Source: an uncultured Chloroflexota bacterium (lineage in GTDB: Bacteria; Chloroflexota; Limnocylindria; Limnocylindrales; CSP1-4). From it: a stretch of DNA of 64,000 bases. The translations under genes and the position numbers were made by a program. This document shows, one piece after another, positions 20,478-29,283 of this stretch; position 1 is the stretch's first letter; each line of letters begins with the position of its first letter. The notes under the pieces are model-generated. The model worked only from the letters and a program-made list of their open reading frames with translations. It did not search any database and had not been told where the DNA came from. Location: assembly GCA_903822495.1 (NCBI GenBank), contig CAIJPD010000031.1, positions 62,001 through 126,000 of the forward strand, read 5' to 3'.

Positions 20478-21983
20478 ATGAGGCTCGCCGTGCTGGGCAT
20501 CATGCACGAGACCAACACCTTCTCGAACATCCCGACGGACGACCGCGCGTTCGCCGAGGCGGCGTTCGGCGGCCGCCACGGCGACCTGCTGGGCGACGAG
20601 GTCCGCGAGGTCTACGGGGACGTGGGGATCACGGTCGCGGGCTTCATGGACGCCGACGCCGACCCCGGCGTCAGCGTGGTTCCCATCGGCTGGGCGGCGA
20701 CGGGCCCGGGCGGACCCCTCCCGACCTCCACCTTCGACCGGATCACGGCGGCCCAGCTGGCCCGCCTGGAGGCTGAGGGCCCGTTCGACGGGATCCTCCT
20801 CGGCCAGCACGGGGCCATGGTCGTGGAGGGCCATCCGGACGGTGACGCCGAGTTCATCCGGCGGGTCCGGGCGGCGGTCGGCCCGCGCGTGCCGATCGGC
20901 AACGTCATGGACACCCACGGCAACGTCTCGCCGGCCCAGGTCCACGGCGTGGATATCACCCTGCTCTGGCGGACCAACCCGCACCTGGACTGCCGCGCCC
21001 GCGGGCTCCAGTGCGCACGCCTGATCGCGCAGGCCGTTCGCGGCGAGATCCAGCCGGTCCAGGCGATCGTCAACCCGCCGCTCGTCGCCAACATCCTGGC
21101 CCAGAACACCGCCGACGAGCCGATGCGCGGCCTGCTCGCCCAGGCGCTGGACCTCACCGCCGCCATGCCGGGGCTGCTCGACGCCAGCGTCGGCGAGGGC
21201 TTCCCCTACGCCGATGTCCCCCACATGGGCATGGCTGCGGTGGTGGTCGCCGACCGTGACCAGGCCGCCGCGCAGGCCGCGGCCAGGGCCCTGGCCCTCC
21301 GGATCTGGGAGCAGCGCGAGGCCTTCGATCCCCACGGGGTCTCCGTCGCCGACGCGGTTCGCCTGGAGCGTGGCGACGCCGCGGGGCCGGTCGTCCTGCT
21401 CGACTGCGGCGACAACATGGGCGCGGGGACACCGGGCGACTCCACCTTCATCCTGGAGGGCCTCCTCCGCGAGCGGCGGACCGGCTGGCTGCTCACGGTC
21501 CACGACCCCGAGGCCGTCCTGGCCTGCGTCCGGGCGGGCGTGGGCGGCACCGTGCGGCTGCGGGTCGGCGGCAAGATCGACGGCCTCCACGGCACCCCGC
21601 AGCCGATCACGGGCCGGGTCCGGACCATCTCGGACGGCAAGTTCAGGGCCCACGACAAGCATGTCCACGGCGGCCACAAGGCGTTCGACGGCGGGGTCAC
21701 CGCCGTGGTGCAGACCGACGCCGGCGGGACTCTGGTGCTCACGACCCTGGCGGTCCTGACCATGAGCCTCGACCAGCACTACTCGATCGGGATCGACCCC
21801 GCCCGCTTCGACCTGATCGTGGCCAAGGGCGTCATGTCCCCGCAGCCCGCCTACGGCGTCATCGCCTCGCGCATGGTCTACGTGGACACGCCCGGGATCT
21901 CGACGGCGAATCCCCGGTTCCTGGGCCACCAGCATCGGCGCCGACCCATGTTCCCGTTCGAGCAGGACACGCGGTGGCCCTAG
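20478..21983 (+). CDS. M81-family metallopeptidase (MlrC-like), copy 2
   Basis: A tandem paralogue of the preceding gene with exactly the same length (501 residues) and the same motifs (IMHETNTFS, GQHGAMV, NVMDTHGNVS, CGDNMGAGTPGDST, identical RRRPMFPFEQDT end). Differences cluster near residues 25-75 (GGRHGDLLGDEVREVYGD, GWAATGPGGPLP) and in the surface helix around 260-280. Long DNA stretches, for example 21050-21130 against 19516-19596, differ only at occasional third positions, so duplication is recent or kept similar by conversion. Two variable N-terminal patches suggest specialisation toward a related substrate. Ribosome binding sites GGAGG and GGAG precede the ATG. Confidence 0.88.
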   Translation: MRLAVLGIMHETNTFSNIPTDDRAFAEAAFGGRHGDLLGDEVREVYGDVGITVAGFMDADADPGVSVVPIGWAATGPGGPLPTSTFDRITAAQLARLEAEGPFDGILLGQHGAMVVEGHPDGDAEFIRRVRAAVGPRVPIGNVMDTHGNVSPAQVHGVDITLLWRTNPHLDCRARGLQCARLIAQAVRGEIQPVQAIVNPPLVANILAQNTADEPMRGLLAQALDLTAAMPGLLDASVGEGFPYADVPHMGMAAVVVADRDQAAAQAAARALALRIWEQREAFDPHGVSVADAVRLERGDAAGPVVLLDCGDNMGAGTPGDSTFILEGLLRERRTGWLLTVHDPEAVLACVRAGVGGTVRLRVGGKIDGLHGTPQPITGRVRTISDGKFRAHDKHVHGGHKAFDGGVTAVVQTDAGGTLVLTTLAVLTMSLDQHYSIGIDPARFDLIVAKGVMSPQPAYGVIASRMVYVDTPGISTANPRFLGHQHRRRPMFPFEQDTRWP

Positions 21984-22014
21984 GCCCAGGACGGCCCGCG
22001 CGCCCTGGCATCCG

Positions 22015-23070
22015 GTGGCCGATCCGATGACGCCGCGCGGGATGGTGCAGACCGTGCTCGGTCCGGTCGCTCCGGCCGACCTCGGTGTCACGCTACCGCA
22101 CGAGCACCTCCTGATCGACCTCCGGCCCCGGTTCATCGAGCCGGCCACGGCCGAAGAGCAGGCGCTGGCGCGCCAGCCGGTGGGCCTCGCCAACCTCGGC
22201 TGGGCGCACCGGAACTGGCTCAGCAGCCTGGACAACCTGGTGCTCGACGACGAGGCCGTGGCCATCGACGAGCTCCGTCGGTTCAAGCGTGCGGGCGGCG
22301 GGACGGTCGTCGATGCCGGGAGCATCGGCATTCGCCCGGATCCACGCGCGCTGCGCCGGATCTCGGAGGCGGCCGGCCTCCATGTGGTCGCGGCGACGGG
22401 TCACTACACGCAGGACTTCCACTCGCCCGACATGGCGGCGATGCCCGAGGACGCGCTGGTCGAGGAGATCGTCCGCGACGTGCGCGACGGGATTGGGGCC
22501 ACCGGCGTCAGGGCCGGGATCATCGGGGAGGTCGGCTGCTCCTCGCCACTCCACCCGGACGAGCGCAAGGCGCTTCGGGCCGCGGCTCGTGCCCAGCGAG
22601 CGACCGGGGCGCCCATCACGATCCATCCGGGACGCAGCCAGGCGTCCCCGTTCGAGATCCTCGCGGTGCTCGACCAGGCCGGGGCAGACCGGACACGGGT
22701 GATCATGGGTCACATCGAGCGCACCGAGCTCGAGCTGGGCGATCTCCTGCGCCTGGCGGCGACGGGCTGCTACCTGGAGTTCGACTGGTTCGGCGAGGTG
22801 CAGTCGCTCTTCCCGCTGGGGCCGCTCAGGGTGCCCAGCGACATCCAGCGCATCGAGCAGTTGCGGACGCTGGTCGGCGAGGGCCACGGGGATCGGCTGC
22901 TCGCCTCGCACGACATCTGCCTGAAGACGCGGCTTGCCTCGTGCGGCGGGGTGGGCTACGCGCATATCCTGTCGACCGTGACCGGCTGGATGCGGGCCTG
23001 CGGCATGTCCGACGCGGACGTCGGTCGAATCGTCGTCGACAATCCCCAACGGATCCTGGCGTTCGCGTGA
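22015..23070 (+). CDS. Phosphotriesterase-family hydrolase
   Basis: A metal-dependent hydrolase of the phosphotriesterase family, about 350 residues, TIM barrel. Metal ligands seen are the HxH of LPHEHLLIDL, the bridging acid in IIGEVGCSSP (Glu where PTE has a carboxylated Lys, as in several lactonase-like members), His in ITIHPGRS, His in VIMGHIERTE and Asp in LLASHDICLKTRL. Natural roles in this family are mostly lactonase or amidohydrolase, not organophosphate hydrolysis. The GTG at 22015 is listed; the ATG at 22027 is in frame and equally possible. It sits 31 bases after the M81 copy 2 and 14 bases before AtuA. Confidence 0.85.
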   Translation: MADPMTPRGMVQTVLGPVAPADLGVTLPHEHLLIDLRPRFIEPATAEEQALARQPVGLANLGWAHRNWLSSLDNLVLDDEAVAIDELRRFKRAGGGTVVDAGSIGIRPDPRALRRISEAAGLHVVAATGHYTQDFHSPDMAAMPEDALVEEIVRDVRDGIGATGVRAGIIGEVGCSSPLHPDERKALRAAARAQRATGAPITIHPGRSQASPFEILAVLDQAGADRTRVIMGHIERTELELGDLLRLAATGCYLEFDWFGEVQSLFPLGPLRVPSDIQRIEQLRTLVGEGHGDRLLASHDICLKTRLASCGGVGYAHILSTVTGWMRACGMSDADVGRIVVDNPQRILAFA

Positions 23071-23084
23071 AGGAGGCCGAGTCG

Positions 23085-24464
23085 ATGCCTACGGTCTACG
23101 TCGGGTGCGGCGCCGGCTTCGCCGACGAGCGCCCCGATGCGTGCATTCCGGTCGTGGAGACCCTGGCGCGGCGCGACGGGCCGCGCTACCTGATCTTCGA
23201 GACGCTCGGCGAGCGGACCCTGGCCCTGGCCCAGCTGGACCGCCGGCGCGATCCGGCGGCGGGCTTCACGCCCGCGACCGCGGCCTTCCTGCGACCCATC
23301 CTGCGCCGCTGCCGCGAGGCCGGGATCCGGATCGTGGCCAACTTCGGCGCGGCCAATGCCCTGGGTGCCGGCCGGCTGATCCGGTCCCTGGCCGAGGAGC
23401 TGGGGCTGCCCGACTTCAAGGTCGGCGTGGTCGAGGGCGACAATCTGCTGGAGTACGTGCCGGGGGACGAGATCCGGTCCTGGACGATCATCGAAGGCAT
23501 CGCCCTCGCGGACGAGCCGATCATCGCGGCGAACGTCTACCTGGGCGCCGCGCCGGTGGCGGAGGCGCTCCGGCGGGGGGCGGAGGTGGTGGTCCTGGGC
23601 CGGTGTGCCGATTCGGCGCTCGTCCTGGGCCCCCTGGTCCATGAGTTCGGCTGGCCGGCCGACGCGTGGGACCTGCTGGCCGCCGGCACGCTGGCCGGGC
23701 ACCTGCTGGAGTGCAGCGCGCAGCTGTCAGGCGGGTACTTCGCCGACCCCGGTTACAAGGACGTCCCGGACCTGGCCCGCGTGGGCTTCCCGATCGCGGA
23801 GGTCTCGGCCGACGGGTCGATGGTGGTCACCAAGGCGGACGACACGGGCGGCCTGGTCTCGCCGCGAACGGTCAAGGAGCAGATCCTGTACGAGATCAGC
23901 GACCCGACGAGCTACCTCGTCCCGGACGTGACGCTCGATATCACCGCCGTCGAGATCGACGAGATCGCCCCCAACCGGGTGCGGGTCAGCGGCGCCCGCG
24001 GCCGCCCGCGACCCCCGACGCTCAAGGTGACCATCAGCACCGAGGGCGGCTGGCTGGGCGAGGGAGAGATCTCGTACGGCGGCCCCAATGCCCTGGCCCG
24101 CGCCGAGCTGGCGGCGGCCGTGCTCCGGGAGCGGCTGCGCATCGTCGGCCACGACCTGCCGGCACGGGTCGACATCGTCGGGACCGTCAGCACCTTCGAC
24201 TCGCTGAGCGGCGACCTGCGGACGGCCGGGTCGTTCGCCCCGGACGGCGACTACCGGGTGCGGATGGCGGGGGCCGCGCCGGACCGGGCCGGCGCGGAGC
24301 GCATCGCCAACGAGGTCATCGGGCTGTACAGCACGGGGCCGGGGGGCGGGGGAGGGGTTCGAAAGTCCGTGGTCGGCCGCGTGCGGACCATGTCGGCCCT
24401 GGTCGAGCGAAGCCTGGTGGACATCCGCGTCCGCATCCTGCCGGAGGACGACCATGGGCGCTGA
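23085..24464 (+). CDS. AtuA-type (DUF1446) acyclic terpene utilisation protein
   Basis: A 459-residue DUF1446/AtuA family protein. Visible landmarks are VYVGCGAGFADERPDA, IVANFGAANALGAG, VVVLGRCADSALVLGPL, GGYFADPGYKDVPDL, the ADDTGGLVSPRTVKEQILYE stretch and GPGGGGGVR near the end. AtuA is needed for citronellol/geraniol use in Pseudomonas but its reaction is not established. Homologues are widespread next to AtuA C-domain and HyuA/B genes. The ATG at 23085 is chosen because AAGGAGG lies 8 bases upstream; the GTG at 23067 would contain that site. It overlaps the next gene by 11 bases. Confidence 0.85.
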   Translation: MPTVYVGCGAGFADERPDACIPVVETLARRDGPRYLIFETLGERTLALAQLDRRRDPAAGFTPATAAFLRPILRRCREAGIRIVANFGAANALGAGRLIRSLAEELGLPDFKVGVVEGDNLLEYVPGDEIRSWTIIEGIALADEPIIAANVYLGAAPVAEALRRGAEVVVLGRCADSALVLGPLVHEFGWPADAWDLLAAGTLAGHLLECSAQLSGGYFADPGYKDVPDLARVGFPIAEVSADGSMVVTKADDTGGLVSPRTVKEQILYEISDPTSYLVPDVTLDITAVEIDEIAPNRVRVSGARGRPRPPTLKVTISTEGGWLGEGEISYGGPNALARAELAAAVLRERLRIVGHDLPARVDIVGTVSTFDSLSGDLRTAGSFAPDGDYRVRMAGAAPDRAGAERIANEVIGLYSTGPGGGGGVRKSVVGRVRTMSALVERSLVDIRVRILPEDDHGR

Positions 24465-24837
24465 GCTGGTGACGGTCCCGCTCCACGAGCTGGCCCACGG
24501 ACGGGCCGGGGACAAGGGAAACCGCTGCAACATCAGCGTCGTCGGCTTCCTGCCGGAGGTCTTCCCGTACCTCCAGGAGCAGGTCACCGCAGAGCGCGTG
24601 CGCGCCTTCTTCGCCTACCGCGGCGCATCGGCCGTCGTGCGCTACGAGCTCCCGCGCCTGTGGGCCCTGAACCTCGTCATCGACGACGTGCTGGAGGGTG
24701 GCGTCAACGGCAGCCTGAACCTGGACGGCCACGGCAAGACGCTGTCGTTCCACCTGCTGTCGATGGCGGTTCTGGTGCCCGCCGATCTGGTCGACCGGTG
24801 CCGCGCTGCCCGCACCGGCGCCGGACTCGGGTCATGA
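24454..24837 (+). CDS. AtuA C-terminal-domain protein
   Basis: A 127-residue stand-alone version of the ferredoxin-like domain that ends longer AtuA proteins. Landmarks are LHELAHGRAGDKGNRCNISVV at the start, FFAYRGASAVVRYELPRLWA in the middle, and NLVIDDVLEGGVNGSLNLDGHGK. It overlaps AtuA by 11 bases and is followed by the dioxygenase-like gene through an ATGA overlap, so it is translationally locked to both. It is probably a subunit of the AtuA enzyme. Its own function is unknown. Confidence 0.78.
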   Translation: MGAELVTVPLHELAHGRAGDKGNRCNISVVGFLPEVFPYLQEQVTAERVRAFFAYRGASAVVRYELPRLWALNLVIDDVLEGGVNGSLNLDGHGKTLSFHLLSMAVLVPADLVDRCRAARTGAGLGS

Positions 24838-25385
24838 CCGCGAGCGGCGAAGGGTCGGCCGGCCGCCCGCCCGAGGTGACATCGCCCGCGATCGACGTCC
24901 TCGGCTGGCTGGCTGACAACCGGGAGCTCATCGACCGGGGTGCCGCGGGGCCCGTGATCGGCGGCGGCGAGCTCACCGTGCTGCTCGTCGAGGGGCGGGG
25001 GCCACGGCGCGACTACCACGTCAACTCGGTCGCGGAGCTCTTCTACCAGCTCCGGGGCGACATCGTGGTCTCGGTCCGGCAGCCCGGGCGGGTCCGCGAC
25101 ATCCTGGTCCGGACCGGCGAGCTGTGGATCGCCCCGGCCGGCGTGCCCCATTCGCCCCAGCGCCCGGTCGGGTCGCTGGGCCTGGTGGTGGAGCGGGCGC
25201 GGGAGCCTGGCACGACGGAGGCGTTTCGCTGGTTCTGCGCCGCCTGCGACGCCGTCGTCTTCGAGGTCACGGGCGGCCACGTGCAGCCCGCCGAGCTCCG
25301 GAGTGGAGTGGCCGCCTTCAACGCGAGCGTCGCCGCGAGGACCTGCGCGGCATGCGGGACCGTGGTGCCCGGCCCGGGCGACTGA
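24834..25385 (+). CDS. 3-hydroxyanthranilate 3,4-dioxygenase-like cupin
   Basis: A 183-residue cupin of the HAAO family, which opens the ring of 3-hydroxyanthranilate with O2 at a non-haem Fe(II). The metal ligands are plain: His in RDYHVNSVAE, Glu six residues later in AELFYQLRGD, and His in GVPHSPQRP. The second, rubredoxin-like iron site of bacterial enzymes is also kept (WFCAACD and TCAACGT). The start at 24834 forms an ATGA overlap with the previous stop. No kynureninase, kynurenine hydroxylase or quinolinate phosphoribosyltransferase gene is nearby, so an o-aminophenol-type substrate other than the tryptophan intermediate is plausible. Confidence 0.85.
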   Translation: MTASGEGSAGRPPEVTSPAIDVLGWLADNRELIDRGAAGPVIGGGELTVLLVEGRGPRRDYHVNSVAELFYQLRGDIVVSVRQPGRVRDILVRTGELWIAPAGVPHSPQRPVGSLGLVVERAREPGTTEAFRWFCAACDAVVFEVTGGHVQPAELRSGVAAFNASVAARTCAACGTVVPGPGD

Positions 25386-25447
25386 CCGCTGACCGGCCCT
25401 CGCTCGCTGCGGGGGCGCCAGGTTCCACCAGGCATCGGAGGTTGCAC

Positions 25448-27184
25448 GTGCCAGGTCCCGACGCGTTCCGCCAGGAGGTCCTCCGCCACCGCTTCGCGGC
25501 GGTCGCCAACGAGATGAGCCTCGCGCTGCAGCGGGCGGCGTACTCCACCAACATCAAGACCCGGCGCGATCACTCCTGCGCCGTGGTGGACCCCCAGGGC
25601 CGGATCGTCGCCCAGTCGTTCAGCCAGCCGGCCCACCTGGGCACCCTCGCCCACTTCGTCCCGCGGATCCTGGCGGCCTACGGGGCGGACAACCTTCGGC
25701 CGGGCGATGGCATCGCCTGCAACGACGGCCATCTCGGCGGGATCCATCTCAACGACGTCGCGACCGTGGTGCCCGTCTTCCACGGCGGCCGGATCGTCGC
25801 CTATGTCGCGACCATGGCGCACCACCTCGACGTCGGCGGGGGAACGCCCGGCAGCATCGGGCTCCACGAGGAGCACATCCAGGAGGGCCTGATCATCCCG
25901 CCGACGCTGCTCCAGCGCGACGGCGAGATGGACGAACCCATCCTCCGGCTGATCCTGAAGAACGTCCGGGCGCCGCGCGAGACCGGCGGGGACTTCCGGG
26001 CCCAGTTCGCGGCCAGCGCGACCGGGGCACGCCGGGTCCTCGAGATCGTGGAGTCCGAAGGGGCGGCCGGCATGGCGGCCGCGATCGAGGGGATCTTCGA
26101 CTACACGGAGCGCCGCGTCCGGAGTGCCGTCGCCCTGCTGCCCCACGTCACCGTGTCCGCCGAGGACTACCTGGACGGCGACGGCATGACCGACGAGCCC
26201 ATCCGGATCGCCGTCAGCGTGACCCTGGGTGACGACGGCGCCGTCTTCGACCTGACCGGCACGGATCCGCAGCGACCCAGCTCCATCAACACGACGGCGG
26301 CGATGACCTTCGCCTCGTGTGCGTACGCCTTCCGCGTCCACCTCGACCCCGACATCCCGGTCAACGACGGGTTCTACCGGATGGTCAAGGTGGTGGCCCC
26401 GCCGGGGACCGTCGCCACGTCCGTCGCGCCGGCGGCCATCGGGGCCGGGTCCGATACCGGGATGCGCGTCTGCGAGACGGCGCTGCGGGCCCTCGCCGAC
26501 GCCCTGCCCGAGGCGTCGATGGGGGACGCCAAGGGGACCGTCTGCAACGTCGCCATCGGCGGCGTCGATCCCAGGACCGGCCGCTACTTCATCTTCTACG
26601 AGAGCATCGCGGGCGGCTACGGCGGGCGCGCCCGCCAGGACGGCATCGACGCCATCCAGCCGCACTTCCAGAACACCGAGAACGCCCCGATCGAGGAGTC
26701 GGAGGCGCACTACCCCATCCGCATCCTGCGCTACGGCCTGGTGCCGGACTCCGAGGGCGCGGGCCGCTTCCGGGGCGGGCTGGGGCTTCGGCGCGACTAC
26801 GTCGCCGAGGGAGACGTCATCCTGTCCATCATGGCCGAGCGCTCGACGTTTGCGCCGCAGGGCCTGTTCGGCGGCGGCCCCGGCCGATCGGCCCATTTCA
26901 TCGTCAACCCGGGTCCGCGCCAGCATCGCTACGGCTCCAAGTTCTCGGTCCGGGTGCCGGCCGGGGACGTGATCAGCCTGCAGCTGGGCGGCGGGGGAGG
27001 GTACGGGTCGCCCCTCGACCGGGACCCCGAGGCCGTCGCGGCCGACGTCCGGTCCCGTCGGGTCACCCGGCGCCGGGCCGCGGCGGTGTACGGGGTGGTG
27101 ATCGACCGGGCCGGCCGGGTGGACCTCGCGGGCACCCTGGCCCGGCGCGAGATGCTCCGCGCGACGCCGGGGGGCGCCCGATGA
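25448..27184 (+). CDS. Hydantoinase B/oxoprolinase family protein
   Basis: A complete HyuB-type subunit of 578 residues. The N-terminus FRQEVLRHRFAAVANEMSLA and RAAYSTNIKTRRDHSCAVVD is typical; further landmarks are CNDGHLGGIHLNDV, AHHLDVGGGTPGS, QNTENAPIEESEAHYPI, and the glycine-rich LGGGGGYGSPLDRDPEAV near the C-terminus. The GTG at 25448 is chosen because GGAGG sits 6 bases upstream; an in-frame TTG at 25442 is too close. The order hyuB-hyuA with an ATGA overlap indicates an obligate heteromer. Such pairs hydrolyse cyclic amides with ATP; the substrate here is not known. Confidence 0.9.
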   Translation: MPGPDAFRQEVLRHRFAAVANEMSLALQRAAYSTNIKTRRDHSCAVVDPQGRIVAQSFSQPAHLGTLAHFVPRILAAYGADNLRPGDGIACNDGHLGGIHLNDVATVVPVFHGGRIVAYVATMAHHLDVGGGTPGSIGLHEEHIQEGLIIPPTLLQRDGEMDEPILRLILKNVRAPRETGGDFRAQFAASATGARRVLEIVESEGAAGMAAAIEGIFDYTERRVRSAVALLPHVTVSAEDYLDGDGMTDEPIRIAVSVTLGDDGAVFDLTGTDPQRPSSINTTAAMTFASCAYAFRVHLDPDIPVNDGFYRMVKVVAPPGTVATSVAPAAIGAGSDTGMRVCETALRALADALPEASMGDAKGTVCNVAIGGVDPRTGRYFIFYESIAGGYGGRARQDGIDAIQPHFQNTENAPIEESEAHYPIRILRYGLVPDSEGAGRFRGGLGLRRDYVAEGDVILSIMAERSTFAPQGLFGGGPGRSAHFIVNPGPRQHRYGSKFSVRVPAGDVISLQLGGGGGYGSPLDRDPEAVAADVRSRRVTRRRAAAVYGVVIDRAGRVDLAGTLARREMLRATPGGAR

Positions 27185-29283
27185 CGACTGGGCGCCTGCG
27201 GCTGGCCGTCGACATCGGCGGCACCTTCACGGACGGCGTCCTCATCGAGGACGGGACCGATCGAACCTGGACGCACAAGGTCCTGACCACGCCCGTCGAT
27301 CCCAGCGAGGGCTTCATGGCCGTGCTGGAGGCCCTGTTCGCGATGGCGGCGTGCCGGCCCGGGGACATCGTGTCGGTCACCCACGCCACCACGGTCACGA
27401 CGAACACGCTGCTCCAGCGGCAGGGCGCCCGCACGGCGCTGCTGGTCACGGCCGGGTTCGAGGACATCCTGGAGGTCGGCCGGCAGATCCGCCACGAGCT
27501 GTACAACCTCCAGACCAACAAGCCCCTGCCGCTCGTCCCGCGCGAGCTGTGCTTCGGGATCGACGAGCGCCTGGACTACCAGGGCCGGGTGCTCACCCCG
27601 CTCGACGAGGCGACGGTCGTGGCTGCCCTGGACGGTGCGGCCGCGGCCGGCGTCGAGTCGATCGCGATCTGCCTGCTCCACTCGTACGTCAACGCGGCGC
27701 ACGAACAGCGCGTCGCGGAGATCGTGCGCTCCCTCCGCCCGGGCATCCGGGTCTCGGTGTCCAGCGAGATCGCGCCCCAGATCAAGGAGTACTGGCGGGC
27801 CAGCACGACCGTCGTGAACGCCTACGTGGCCAACGCCACGGACCGCTACCTCGGCCGCCTGGAGGCCCGGCTGCGCGAACGCGGCGTGGTGGCGTCGCTC
27901 CACGTGATGGGCTCCAGCGGCGCGCTCATGACGGCGGCCACGGCCCGGACTCGGCCGGTCGACCTGGTCGAGTCGGGTCCCGCGGCCGGCGTGAGCGCGG
28001 CGGTCCGGGTGGCGGCGGCGCTCGGCATCCGGGATGCGATCTCGTTCGACATGGGCGGGACCACGGCCAAGGTGGGTCTGATCCTCGACGGCGAGGCGCG
28101 GACCCTGTCCGAGTTCGAGGTGGGAGCGGCCCAGGGATCGGGGACCGCGGTGGCCACGGCGAGCGGCTACCCCGTGCTGGGGTCGATCGTCGACCTGATC
28201 GAGGTCGGCGCCGGGGGCGGGAGCGTGGCCTGGATCGATTCCGGCGGCCTCCCCCGCGTCGGCCCGCGGAGCGCCGGCGCCGATCCGGGGCCGGCCTGCT
28301 ACGGGCGCGGCGGCGTGGAGCCCACGGTGACCGACGCCAACGTCGTGCTGGGCATGATCGTCCCCGAGAACTTCGACGACGTCGTGCGGCTGGACGTCGG
28401 GGCGGCCCATCGCTCGTTCGTGCCGCTGGCCGCGGCGCTGGGGCTCGATGTCCGGGCGGCCGCCGCCGGCGTGGTCGGCGTGGCGGAGGCGCTGATGGCC
28501 GAGGCCGTCCGGCTGGTCTCCGTGGAGCGCGGCCACGATCCGCGCGAGTTCTGCCTGATCGCGTTCGGGGGCGCCGGGCCGCTCCACGCCTGCCGGCTCG
28601 CCGCCCAGCTGGGCATCCCCAGGGTCGTCATCCCGCCGAATCCCAGTGTGCTCTCGGCCCTCGGGATGCTCCTGTCCGACGTGCAGCACGAGCACCGGCG
28701 AACCCGGCTGCTGCGGGCGGAGGCAGCGTCCGAGGCCGAGATCGCCGTGATCCTCGACCGGCTGGATGCCGAGGCCGGCGCCAGCCTGCGGCGCGACCGG
28801 ATCGCCGCGCGGGACCGGCGCCTCCGGCGCCGGGCGGAGGCCCGCTACGCCGGCCAGTCGTGGACCCTCACCGTCAATCTGGTCTCGCGGCGGCCCGACC
28901 TCGTGGTCGATGAGATCCGGCGCTCCTTCGACGAGCTGCACCGGAAGGCGTACGGCTACGCCCGCCAGGAGCCCATCGAGATCGTCAGCTTCACCGTCGT
29001 CGGCGTCGGCCTCAACCGCGGCCGCAAGCTCAGGGAATCCGAGGTGAACCCCATGGCTCGTCCACCCGCGGCGCCCGAGCACCGGGCCGGGCACCGCTGG
29101 CGCCGCGCCGCGCTGGCGGCGGGTCAGCGGGTCGCCGGGCCCGCCGTCATCGACGACCGCGGCTCGACCACGGTGGTCGGCGCCGGATATGAGGCCGAGG
29201 AGACGGCCGACGGGATGCTGGTCCTCACGCCGGTGGCGCAGGCCCCTGGCCGCGTGGCCCTCGACCCGAGCCTGCGGCCATGA
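27181..29283 (+). CDS. Hydantoinase A/oxoprolinase family protein
   Basis: The ATPase-like partner of the preceding HyuB, 700 residues. N-terminal VDIGGTFTDGVL and VTHATTVTTNTLLQR, the second nucleotide-site motif SFDMGGTTAKVGLI, GAGGGSVAWIDSGG, GPACYGRGGVEPTVTDAN, and FGGAGPLHACRLA follow the family in order, then the C-terminal domain with EARYAGQSWTLTV. It overlaps hyuB and the following M81 gene by ATGA on both sides, so the three products are coupled. It phosphorylates the cyclic amide for opening in characterised members. Confidence 0.9.
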   Translation: MTTGRLRLAVDIGGTFTDGVLIEDGTDRTWTHKVLTTPVDPSEGFMAVLEALFAMAACRPGDIVSVTHATTVTTNTLLQRQGARTALLVTAGFEDILEVGRQIRHELYNLQTNKPLPLVPRELCFGIDERLDYQGRVLTPLDEATVVAALDGAAAAGVESIAICLLHSYVNAAHEQRVAEIVRSLRPGIRVSVSSEIAPQIKEYWRASTTVVNAYVANATDRYLGRLEARLRERGVVASLHVMGSSGALMTAATARTRPVDLVESGPAAGVSAAVRVAAALGIRDAISFDMGGTTAKVGLILDGEARTLSEFEVGAAQGSGTAVATASGYPVLGSIVDLIEVGAGGGSVAWIDSGGLPRVGPRSAGADPGPACYGRGGVEPTVTDANVVLGMIVPENFDDVVRLDVGAAHRSFVPLAAALGLDVRAAAAGVVGVAEALMAEAVRLVSVERGHDPREFCLIAFGGAGPLHACRLAAQLGIPRVVIPPNPSVLSALGMLLSDVQHEHRRTRLLRAEAASEAEIAVILDRLDAEAGASLRRDRIAARDRRLRRRAEARYAGQSWTLTVNLVSRRPDLVVDEIRRSFDELHRKAYGYARQEPIEIVSFTVVGVGLNRGRKLRESEVNPMARPPAAPEHRAGHRWRRAALAAGQRVAGPAVIDDRGSTTVVGAGYEAEETADGMLVLTPVAQAPGRVALDPSLRP

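Noticed and set aside
20286-22331. 681-codon minus-strand open frame
   Set aside because: It is antisense to the second M81 gene and the start of the PTE-like gene; a similar shadow lies opposite M81 copy 1, which shows that it follows the codon pattern of the real gene.
26317-27180. Upstream extension of the hyuA frame inside hyuB
   Set aside because: The open frame continues about 290 codons upstream, but that part is a shifted reading of hyuB; the ATGA start at 27181 begins with the canonical HyuA N-terminus.
26929-29094. 721-codon minus-strand open frame
   Set aside because: It is a shadow of hyuA; low-complexity Arg/Gly/Asp/His composition.
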